DNA from: Leifsonia sp. PS1209
Lineage (GTDB): Bacteria > Actinomycetota > Actinomycetes > Actinomycetales > Microbacteriaceae
NCBI RefSeq assembly: GCF_012317045.1
Contig: NZ_CP051154.1
Coordinates: 1,798,001-1,862,000 of the forward strand
Length of the DNA stretch: 64,000 nucleotides
Reading direction: 5' to 3'
The notes below the pieces were generated by a model. That model was not told the origin of the DNA, searched no databases, and worked only from the letters and a program-made list of their open reading frames with translations. Position 1 is the stretch's first letter; every line of letters starts with the position of its first letter. Shown here in pieces: positions 55,361 through 64,000 of this stretch. The position numbers and the translations under genes were made by a program.

Positions 55361-57139
55361 TCAGTCCTTCGCTGCGAGCAGCTGATCGCGCACCTTGCGC
55401 CTGATCACCTTGCCCACGATGGAGCGCGGCAGATCGTCCACCTGGGTGACGTGTCTCGGCACCTTGTACGGGGTCAGCGTGTCCCTCGCGAACGCCCGGA
55501 TCGCGGCCTCGTCGAACGAGGCGCCCGGCTTCATCACGACGGCGGCGACCACGTCTTCGCCTCCGCGCTCCTGCGGGACGCCGACCACGGCCACGTCCGC
55601 GACGCCCTCGAAGTCGCGCAGCGCGTCCTCGACCTCCGTCGGCGAGACGTTGAAGCCGCCGGTGACGATGAGCTCCTTGATGCGGTCGACGATGCGCACG
55701 AAGCCGTCCGCATCCATCGTCACGATGTCACCGGTGCGGAACCAGCCGTCGTCGGTGAACACCTTCGCCGTCTCGTCGGCCTTGTGCCAGTATCCGGAGA
55801 ACACCTGCGGGCCTTTGGCGAGCAGCTCGCCCTCCTCGCCGAACGGGCGGTCCTGCGACGGATCGTCCGGGTCGACGACGCGCAGCCGCGTGCTCGGGAG
55901 CGCGAGGCCGACGGTGCCGTCCCTGCGCGTTGTGCCGACCGGGTTGGCCATCAGCACGGGGGAGCACTCGGACAGGCCGTAGCCCTCGACCAGATAGCCG
56001 CCGGTCTTGCTCTCCCAGAGCCGCACGATGCTCTCCGGCAGGCTCATCGCCCCGGAGATGGCGATCTCGATGCCGGACAGCGACACCTTCCGCTTCTCCG
56101 CGGCCGCGACGAGGCGGTCGTAGATCGGAGGGACCGCCGGCAGGAAGGTCGCCGGGCGCTTCTTGACCACATCCAGCACCAGGTCGGGATCGAACTTCGG
56201 GAACAGCACCAGGCGCGACCCCATGCTCATCGCGAAGGTGAGGCAGAGCGTCAGCCCGTACGCGTGGAAGAGGGGGAGCACGGCATACACCACGGAGGTG
56301 CCCCGCTCGATGGTGGGCACCCACGCCCGGGCCTGCGCGGCGTTCACCGTGAGGTTCAGGTGGCTGAGCATCACGCCCTTGGGCAGGCCGGTGGTGCCGC
56401 TGGTGTACTGGATGAGCGCCAGGTCGTCGCGCTCGGGCCGCGGATACGAGGCCTTCAGCCTGCGGCCGCCGATCAGGGTCTCCCAAGTGACCGTGCCGCT
56501 GACCTTCGCGGTGAGCTGCTCCCTGGCCTGACGTGCTGCACGGACCGGCAGCCGCAGGGCGGCGCGCTTGGTCGCCGGCATCGCCCGGGTGATGTCGATC
56601 GAGACGACCGTGGTCACTCCGAGGTCGGCCGGGAGCTCCTGGACGGTCTTCGCGACCTTGTCCCAGACGATGGCGACGGTCGCACCGTGGTCCTCGAACT
56701 GGTGCCGCAGCTCGCGCGGCGTGTAGAGCGGGTTGTGCTCGATCACCACGGCGCCGAGACGCAGGGCGGCGTAGAACGCGACCACGTGCTGCGGGCAATT
56801 GGGCAGCACGAGCGCGACCCTGTCTCCCTTGCGCACGCCGCGCTTGCGCAGGCCCTCCGCTGCACGGGCGATCTGGTCGCCCAGCTCCGCGTACGTGGTG
56901 GTCGCCCCGAAGAACTCGAGGGCGACGTTTCGCGGGTAGCGGGCGACGGACTCGTCGATCAGGTGCGCGAGCGAGCCGTCGGGCAGGTCGACGTCGTCCG
57001 GCACGTTCGGCGCATAGCTCGCGAGCCACGGCCGCGCGGCGTAGTCGCCGGGAGCGGTGCCTGTGGCGTCGGTGCCTGGAGCGGAGGTGCTGGCGTCGGA
57101 GGTGGCTGCGGCGTCTGCGCCGTCCGGTGTCTGGCTCAC
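55361..57139 (-). CDS. Long-chain acyl-CoA synthetase (FadD-like)
   Basis: The 592-residue protein has a Ala/Thr/Gly-rich, poorly structured N-terminus (about 1-32). The adenylate-forming core follows: IQYTSGTTGLPKGVMLSHLN (P-loop), the SGAMSLPESIV segment, GYGLSECSP, FRTGDIVTMDADGFVRIVDR and a C-terminal RSIVGKVIRRKVRD with the catalytic Lys. It activates fatty acids to acyl-CoA. The GTG start (57137-57139) follows a 10-nt gap from the NAD(P)-binding gene, so both are one operon. Confidence 0.94.
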   Translation of the reverse strand: MSQTPDGADAAATSDASTSAPGTDATGTAPGDYAARPWLASYAPNVPDDVDLPDGSLAHLIDESVARYPRNVALEFFGATTTYAELGDQIARAAEGLRKRGVRKGDRVALVLPNCPQHVVAFYAALRLGAVVIEHNPLYTPRELRHQFEDHGATVAIVWDKVAKTVQELPADLGVTTVVSIDITRAMPATKRAALRLPVRAARQAREQLTAKVSGTVTWETLIGGRRLKASYPRPERDDLALIQYTSGTTGLPKGVMLSHLNLTVNAAQARAWVPTIERGTSVVYAVLPLFHAYGLTLCLTFAMSMGSRLVLFPKFDPDLVLDVVKKRPATFLPAVPPIYDRLVAAAEKRKVSLSGIEIAISGAMSLPESIVRLWESKTGGYLVEGYGLSECSPVLMANPVGTTRRDGTVGLALPSTRLRVVDPDDPSQDRPFGEEGELLAKGPQVFSGYWHKADETAKVFTDDGWFRTGDIVTMDADGFVRIVDRIKELIVTGGFNVSPTEVEDALRDFEGVADVAVVGVPQERGGEDVVAAVVMKPGASFDEAAIRAFARDTLTPYKVPRHVTQVDDLPRSIVGKVIRRKVRDQLLAAKD

Positions 57140-57149
57140 GCTGGCAAGC

Positions 57150-57815
57150 CTACGACGAGGCGACCAGCGCGCGCACCGCGTCGTCGATCGGCGTGCTGCC
57201 GGAGACGGCCTCCCAGACGTGCCCGATGGTGCCCGGCTCGTCGATGCAGGCGCTGATCAGCCGGGCGACGTCCTCGCGCGGGATGCTGCCTCGCTCGACG
57301 CTGTCCCCGATGGTCACGAGCCCCGTGCCCTCCTCGGTGGTGAGGCCGCCCGGGCGCAGGATGGTCCAGTCGAGCCCGGATTCGCGGAGCACGGCGTCCG
57401 CATCCCGCTTCGCCTCGACGTATGCGCGCCAGACCGGCTCGGTGTCGTCCGGCAGCGGCGCGTCGACGCCCCAGGCGGAGACCTGCACGAAGCGGCGGAT
57501 GCCCGCGAGCACGGCGCCCTGCATCGACTTCACGGAGCCTTCGTAGTCGACCGTCCGCTTGCGCTCGATGCCGGAGCCCGCGCCGGCACCGGCGGCGAAC
57601 ACCACGGCGTCCGACCCTGCGAACGCCGTGGAGAGCTGCTCGGGCGTCGCCTTCTCGATGTCGAGCAGCACGCCCTCTCCGCCCAGGCGGTACACGTCGT
57701 CCGCGTGCTCCTCATTCCGGACGATGCCGACGAAGTCGTCACCGTTGTCATAGAGCACCCGCATCAACTGCTGGGCGACTTTTCCGTGGGCACCGACGAT
57801 CACAACACGAGTCAT
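57150..57815 (-). CDS. NAD(P)-binding SDR-like protein (NmrA/YwnB type)
   Basis: The 221-residue protein opens VVIVGAHGKVAQQLMRVL, the GxxGxxA dinucleotide loop. It then has GVLLDIEKATPEQLS, DAVVFAAGAGAGS, KRTVDYEGS, QVSAWGVDAP and the ILRPGGLTTEEGTG motif of the atypical SDR5-like 'NAD(P)H-binding' group. No classical YxxxK catalytic pair is obvious (AYVEAKRDAD carries Y and K). It may be a flavin- or quinone-related reductase or a redox sensor. ATG 57813-57815 precedes fadD by one gene. Confidence 0.85.
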   Translation of the reverse strand: MTRVVIVGAHGKVAQQLMRVLYDNGDDFVGIVRNEEHADDVYRLGGEGVLLDIEKATPEQLSTAFAGSDAVVFAAGAGAGSGIERKRTVDYEGSVKSMQGAVLAGIRRFVQVSAWGVDAPLPDDTEPVWRAYVEAKRDADAVLRESGLDWTILRPGGLTTEEGTGLVTIGDSVERGSIPREDVARLISACIDEPGTIGHVWEAVSGSTPIDDAVRALVASS

Positions 57816-57900
57816 GCTTCCATCATGGACCCCTCGGGGGTGGATGCGCCCACGGCGAACACCTCCAGCGAATCGGCCGTGAATTTGTTAGCGTCATCCC

Positions 57901-58206
57901 ATGCTGACGTTCTTCGAGCTGCTGGGGCGGGTCTTCGCCGCGTCGCTCGACGGCGTGCTCGCCGCATCCACGCCGGCCAGCATCATCGCTCTCGCCGGTA
58001 TGGCCGGTGCGATCGGACTCGTCGCGGTCGTCGCGGCCGCCGGGCTCACGTCGGTGGCAGCACTGGCGGCGTCGCTGCGCATCCGGGCCCGGCTCGAACG
58101 GCCCATCGAACCGGCGGACAAGAGCGCCATGCTCCGCCAGTCCGATCCGGATGCCGACGGCCGCCCGCGCCCGCGAGCGCCCGGTCTCTCCCTGCGGACC
58201 GCGTAG
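57901..58206 (+). CDS. Small membrane protein (DUF6412-like) next to YidC2
   Basis: The 101-residue protein has two hydrophobic helices (about 3-20 and 26-58) and a basic, Pro-rich cytoplasmic tail ending PRPRAPGLSLRTA. ATG 57901 lies 6 nt after TAGCGT (57889-57894), so the message is leaderless. The gene sits in front of a YidC/Oxa1-type insertase. Small proteins of this kind (DUF6412 is the family I believe it matches) recur beside YidC paralogues in actinobacteria; the function is unknown. Confidence 0.7.
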   Translation: MLTFFELLGRVFAASLDGVLAASTPASIIALAGMAGAIGLVAVVAAAGLTSVAALAASLRIRARLERPIEPADKSAMLRQSDPDADGRPRPRAPGLSLRTA

Positions 58207-58317
58207 CAGGAGCATCTCCCGCCACCCCGATGGGCGGCGCAGCCCTGCCGGCAACATCGGCTGCCGAGCGCGGTCAGACGGAATCCCCCCATCCGTTCGA
58301 CAGCAGGGACACTTCTC

Positions 58318-59100
58318 GTGGACATCTTCTCCTTCGGCCCCATCGCGGCCGTCCTCGACGCGACATACGCTCTCGTCACCGGCCTGTCCGGCGCTCTCGC
58401 GCCGGTCGCAGGCACTCTCAGCGGCCTGCTGGCCGTCGTCGCCCTCACCGTGATCGTCCGCGCGCTCCTCATCCCGGTCGGGATGAGTCAGGTGCGCGCC
58501 GAGTACAACCGCCGCCGTCTGGCGCCGCACATCGCCGAGCTGCAACGCAAACATGGAAAGGACCGCGAGCTGCTCGCCAGGAAGACGATGGAGCTCTACC
58601 AGTCGGAGAAGGTCTCTCCGTTCGCGGGGATGCTCCCGCTGCTCGCGCAGCTTCCGGTGATCTCGCTGGTCTACGCGGTGTTCACCCATCCGGCGATCTC
58701 CGGTCACGCCAACGAGCTGCTCGGCGAGCACGTCTTCGGCGCGCCGCTCGGCACGAGTTTCGTCGGCCTGACCAGTGCCGGAGCGGAGGTGTGGCCCGCG
58801 ATGCTGGTCTACCTCGTCGTGCTCGGGCTGATCGCGATCGTCACCACCGTGTCGAGGAGGGTGCTCACGCTCCCGCAGCCGGAGGGCGCCGCCACGCCCG
58901 GTTCCGGCGGCCTGCTGCGCGCGCTGTCGTTCCTGCCGTACGTGACCGTGGTGTTCGCGGCGTTCGTGCCGCTCGCCGCCGCTGTCTACATCCTGACCTC
59001 GACGGCATGGACCGTCGCGGAGCGGTTCACGTTGCGTCGTCTCCTCGACCCGGAGCGGCACCGTCCGGATGGGCGGATCGAGCCGTCCGCCGCCCGCTGA
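58318..59100 (+). CDS. YidC/Oxa1-family membrane insertase paralogue
   Basis: The 260-residue protein lacks the long periplasmic domain of proteobacterial YidC. It has about five membrane helices, the family hallmark segment TVIVRALLIPVGMSQVRAEYNRRRL followed by MELYQSEKVSPFAGMLPLLAQLPV, and a late helix pair (about 155-230). The conserved hydrophilic-groove Arg appears in VIVRALLIP. A main yidC is expected near rnpA-rpmH outside this window, so this is probably a second, specialised insertase. GTG 58318 has no strong ribosome site. It follows a small membrane protein by 111 nt. Confidence 0.85.
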   Translation: MDIFSFGPIAAVLDATYALVTGLSGALAPVAGTLSGLLAVVALTVIVRALLIPVGMSQVRAEYNRRRLAPHIAELQRKHGKDRELLARKTMELYQSEKVSPFAGMLPLLAQLPVISLVYAVFTHPAISGHANELLGEHVFGAPLGTSFVGLTSAGAEVWPAMLVYLVVLGLIAIVTTVSRRVLTLPQPEGAATPGSGGLLRALSFLPYVTVVFAAFVPLAAAVYILTSTAWTVAERFTLRRLLDPERHRPDGRIEPSAAR

Positions 59101-59136
59101 CCGGGCAGCCGGCCCGCCGGGTGGGATGCTTGGAGC

Positions 59137-59430
59137 ATGAAGAACCGCAAGACAGCCGCCTCGACGGCCCCGGCGTTCGGCGTCGGCGTGCAGGTGTACG
59201 TGCGCGAGCCGCAGGAGGAGAGCGGTGACGACTGGGTGGGGGAGCCCACCGGGGTCATCATCGCGCCGGGTGCAGCGAGCCTGCGCAGCGTCAACCTGCC
59301 CGCCGGAGACGTGACGTCGTGGCTGGTCGCGTTCAGCGAGCCGCAGCGGCGGCGCGACGGCCGCGGCCCGTACGAGCAGGCGACCATCGCACAGGCGCTG
59401 CTGGTGGCCGCAGACCCGATCGACGGTTAG
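59137..59430 (+). CDS. Small protein of unknown function
   Basis: The 97-residue soluble protein has FGVGVQVYVREPQEE, GDDWVGEPTGVIIAPG and a C-terminal helix with YEQATIAQALLVAADP. It has no transmembrane segment or Cys. ATG 59137 lies 6 nt after GATGCT (59125-59130), a weak -10. I do not recognise a family. The next gene starts 10 nt after its stop. Confidence 0.7.
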   Translation: MKNRKTAASTAPAFGVGVQVYVREPQEESGDDWVGEPTGVIIAPGAASLRSVNLPAGDVTSWLVAFSEPQRRRDGRGPYEQATIAQALLVAADPIDG

Positions 59431-59440
59431 CGGCATCCGG

Positions 59441-59977
59441 ATGCACGGGGTCGGGCTGGTCCGCGGGATCAACGTCGGCGCATCCACGCGGGTGGCGAAG
59501 GGCGACCTGGCCGCGGCGTTCACGGAGGCCGGGTTCGAGCGCGTCTCGACCTTCCTGCAGTCGGGGAACGTCGTGTTCGACGCCGCAGCCGCCCCGTCGG
59601 CCGCACAGGCCGCGGCCGTCGAGAGGGCCATCGAGAAGCGCTCCGGCGTCTCCGCCCGCGTGATCCTGCTGACCGAGAAGGCGTTCCGCACCGTCGCGGC
59701 GGCGAACCCGCTGCTCGACGCCGGCGATGATCACTCGAAGCTGATGGTCACCTTTCTCGACCATCCCGTGCCGCCCGCGCTCCGCGTTCCCGACGCGGAC
59801 AGGATCGCTCCGGAGGTCGTCAGCGTCGGTGAACGCGCCGTGTACCAGTGGTGCCCGCTCGGCGTCTCGAAGTCGAAGCTCACTCACGCGTTCTGGCGCG
59901 AGGTCGGACCGGTGGCGACCGGGCGCAACTGGCGCACGGTGCTCCGCCTGATCGAGGAGCTGGATGCGCGAAGCTGA
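59441..59977 (+). CDS. DUF1697 family protein
   Basis: The 178-residue protein has the DUF1697 opening (LVRGINVGASTRVAKGDLAAAF) and the segment VSTFLQSGNVVFDA. A C-terminal VYQWCPLGVSKSKLTHAFW stretch follows. The family has no firm activity. It probably shares a transcript with the small gene in front. Its end is followed by the palindromic region that controls tetR. Confidence 0.9.
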   Translation: MHGVGLVRGINVGASTRVAKGDLAAAFTEAGFERVSTFLQSGNVVFDAAAAPSAAQAAAVERAIEKRSGVSARVILLTEKAFRTVAAANPLLDAGDDHSKLMVTFLDHPVPPALRVPDADRIAPEVVSVGERAVYQWCPLGVSKSKLTHAFWREVGPVATGRNWRTVLRLIEELDARS

Positions 59978-59992
59978 GCGTTCTCCGCGAAT

Positions 59993-60040
59993 AATGCAGA
60001 ACTGCATTCTTTCAGTTTAGAAAGCTTGCAGCGAGTGCAA
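59993..60040. promoter_or_regulatory. Three nested inverted repeats before tetR
   Basis: AATGCAG-AA-CTGCATT (59993-60008), CTTTC-N6-GAAAG (60009-60024) and TTGCA-N5-TGCAA (60026-60040) lie head to tail. The last one touches the -10-like AATAAT (60039-60044). Two share the TGCA half-site. They are likely TetR operators that overlap the promoter; binding is inferred. Confidence 0.6.
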
Positions 60041-60046
60041 TAATAG

Positions 60047-62365
<2,319 letters not shown>

Positions 62366-62382
62366 CCGGCCTCGTCGTCCGA

Positions 62383-62419
62383 ACGGCCCGTCCTCCCCGG
62401 CTTCGGGAGGGCGGGCCGT
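62383..62419 (+). terminator. 15-bp stem terminator after the efflux gene
   Basis: ACGGCCCGTCCTCCC (62383-62397) pairs with GGGAGGGCGGGCCGT (62405-62419) with one G-U pair and a 7-nt loop. The T-run is short. Confidence 0.85.
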
Positions 62420-62473
62420 GCCCTTTACCCGCAATCACTGGCCCCGCGCGGCGGACGCTCCTACAATGACGGC

Positions 62474-63121
62474 ATGTTCGTCGAGGGCACCCTTCGATGG
62501 CAGGTCACCGAGGACTGTCCCTGGGACCTGCTGATGGCGCTCGCCCTCCGCGACCTCGGACACCTCGACGGGGTCGGCGACCCCGTGATCCCGCGGCTGA
62601 CGCCGGCGGTCGCTCCCGTGTTGCATCCGGCGACCGGTGCGCTCCCCGTGCTTCCCGCCCGGCGTCGCCCAGCGCATCCCGGAGCGGAGGGCAGCCCGCT
62701 GGCCGAGCAGTGGCTGGCGTGGTTCGAGTTCACCGTCGACAGGGAGCGGAGGGCGGCGGGGTCGCTGCTGCAGCCGCCCCACTTCTCGGCGTTCGACAGG
62801 GCGATCGAGCTGCAGGACCTCATCCTGGAGCACTTCGACGAGGCGCTGCTGTGGGCGACGGAGCGGCACGACGAGTACGCCAGGGCGAGCGCGCAGACGC
62901 ACGCCAGGCGCGCAGCCGACATCGTGGATGTGGTGCGCGACCGCGAGCACGAGCTGCGGAGGCAGGCCGGCTACTTCCGGCTGGATCTCTCCGTGCTCCC
63001 GCTCGAGGAGCGCGGAGCCTGGATCGTCGGCCCGCACTCCGTCATCCTCAGCACGACCCTCCGAGACGACTCCGACGCCTTCCGCGCCTGGTTCGCCCCC
63101 GTCGTCGCCGCCCTCGTCTAG
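62474..63121 (+). CDS. Protein of unknown function
   Basis: The 215-residue soluble protein has no recognisable domain. The first 65 residues include LRWQVTEDCPWDLLMALALRD and a Pro-rich stretch (VLPARRRPAHPG). The rest contains a helix with AFDRAIELQDLIL and an ordered end (DLSVLPLEERGAWIVGPHS). ATG 62474 lies 6 nt after TACAAT (62462-62467), leaderless. It converges with the aldo-keto reductase, with an 11-nt gap. Confidence 0.75.
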   Translation: MFVEGTLRWQVTEDCPWDLLMALALRDLGHLDGVGDPVIPRLTPAVAPVLHPATGALPVLPARRRPAHPGAEGSPLAEQWLAWFEFTVDRERRAAGSLLQPPHFSAFDRAIELQDLILEHFDEALLWATERHDEYARASAQTHARRAADIVDVVRDREHELRRQAGYFRLDLSVLPLEERGAWIVGPHSVILSTTLRDDSDAFRAWFAPVVAALV

Positions 63122-63132
63122 CTCCTCGCCGA

Positions 63133-64000
63133 TCAGGCGGGGCGCTGAGCGGGGGAGACGGTCTCTGCCGGGTCGGTGACGGCCACGTCGCCGACGGCCT
63201 CGTCGATGCGGGCGAGCACGTCGCCGGAGAGGCGGATGCCCGCTGCGGCGGCGTTGGAGGCGACCTGCTCCGGCTTGGATGCTCCGACGATGGCGCCCGC
63301 CACGTTCGGGTTCTGCAGCACCCAGGCGACGGCGAGCTGCGCCATCGTGATGCCGAGCTCGTCGGCGATCGGGCGGAGACGCTGCACGGCGGTGAGCACG
63401 TCGTCGTTCATGAACGACTTGATCGCGTTCGCGCCGCCCTTGCTGTCCGCGGCGCGGCTGCCCTCCGGCACCTCTCCGCCCGGCTGGTACTTGCCGGTCA
63501 GCACGCCCTGCGCCACCGGCGACCAGACGATCTGCGAGATGCCGAGCTCGGCGGAGGCCGGGACGACCTTGCCCTCGATGACCCGCCACAGCATCGAGTA
63601 CTGCGGCTGGTTGGAGATCAGCTGGAAGTTCAGCTCCTTCGCCAGCGCCGCACCGGCGCGCAGCTGCTCCGCGTTCCATTCGGAGACGCCGATGTAGAGC
63701 GCCTTTCCGGCGCGCACGACATCGGCGAACGCCTGCATCGTCTCCTCGAGCGGCGTCTCGTAGTCGTACCGGTGCGCCTGGTAGAGGTCGACGTAGTCGG
63801 TGCCGAGACGCTCCAGGGAGCCGTCGATCGACTCGAAGATGTGCTTGCGGGAGAGCCCGACGTCGTTGTGGCCCTTGGGGCCGGTGGGCCAGTAGACCTT
63901 CGTGAAGATCTCGAGGGAGGCGCGGCGCTCGGCCTTGAGCGCGTCGCCGAGGACCTTCTCCGCCGCCGTGTTCGCGTACGCATCCGCGGTGTCGAAGGTG
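63133..64000 (-). CDS. Aldo-keto reductase, partial (5' end outside window)
   Basis: The frame is open from the right edge to the stop at 63133. The first visible residues are FDTADAYANTAAE, with the catalytic Asp and Tyr. FTKVYWPTGP carries the Lys and DLYQAHRYDYETP the His, giving the D-Y-K-H tetrad. Later segments are the NADPH-binding helix (VAWVLQNPNVAGAIVGASKP) and EQVASNAAAAG. The sequence is of the KCNAB/AKR6 (YghZ-like) type. The substrate is unknown. Confidence 0.93.
   Translation of the reverse strand, partial: TFDTADAYANTAAEKVLGDALKAERRASLEIFTKVYWPTGPKGHNDVGLSRKHIFESIDGSLERLGTDYVDLYQAHRYDYETPLEETMQAFADVVRAGKALYIGVSEWNAEQLRAGAALAKELNFQLISNQPQYSMLWRVIEGKVVPASAELGISQIVWSPVAQGVLTGKYQPGGEVPEGSRAADSKGGANAIKSFMNDDVLTAVQRLRPIADELGITMAQLAVAWVLQNPNVAGAIVGASKPEQVASNAAAAGIRLSGDVLARIDEAVGDVAVTDPAETVSPAQRPA

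Overview
The window is 64 kb of gene-dense, high-GC (roughly two-thirds G+C by eye) chromosome from an actinobacterium, most likely a member of the Microbacteriaceae (Leifsonia-like; inference from gene order and protein character, not a database match). The supporting signs are the trmD / rplS-lepB-rnhB-DUF2469-YraN-comM-dprA-xerC / rpsB-tsf-pyrH-frr-cdsA order, a GlgE-type glycogen pathway, polar-growth coiled-coil proteins, GatCAB, and many leaderless promoters with a TANNNT -10 box exactly 6 nt before the start codon. I see no tRNA, rRNA, CRISPR array, transposase or phage gene. It is chromosomal backbone with a few lineage-specific genes.

Layout. 1-1377: start of a GntR regulator and a divergent MFS transporter sharing three evenly spaced GGTATACC palindromes. 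1406-4119: trmD, an SRPBCC protein, map, a small membrane protein. 4125-11340: rplS, lepB, rnhB, DUF2469, YraN, comM, dprA, xerC, mostly with start/stop overlaps. 11104-13740: a degenerate secreted M23 peptidase running antisense into xerC, and a sugar MFS porter behind a repeat-rich leader. 13773-18363: rpsB-tsf (structured 5' leader, perfect terminator), pyrH, frr, cdsA. 18376-23701: a DivIVA-repeat protein, a secreted lysozyme-like protein, a Na+/H+ antiporter, a zinc-ribbon protein, a hydrolase, an AI-2E family permease. 23724-26558: a 944-aa Scy/FilP-like coiled coil with 52 uninterrupted 11-residue repeats. 26745-30485: a membrane protein with an internal lipobox, a thioredoxin-TPR chaperone, an NAD(P)-binding protein.

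30466-40005 is a glycogen/alpha-glucan cluster: glgE-glgB on one strand, glgP divergent from them, then glgX-ybaK convergent with glgP. The maltose-1-phosphate-forming enzymes (TreS, Mak) are not here. 40058-44805: cysteine desulfurase, mnmA (the pair supplies and uses sulfur for tRNA 2-thiouridine) and ligA. 44886-48076: two exported hydrolases, one with its Tat leader separated from the catalytic domain by a one-base frameshift. 48114-51472: gatCAB, closed by a strong terminator. 51558-57815: a YbaK-like/MpaB-like pair, an APC permease with a thioesterase, and fadD with an NAD(P)-binding protein. 57901-59100: a small membrane protein with a second YidC/Oxa1-type insertase. 59137-64000: small unknowns, a TetR-DHA2 efflux operon with palindromic operators, an unknown protein and a partial aldo-keto reductase.

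Most noteworthy: the hendecad-repeat polar scaffold candidate, the frameshifted Tat phosphoesterase, the GntR operator triplet, the internal-lipobox membrane protein, the YidC2 pair and the consistent leaderless-promoter rule.
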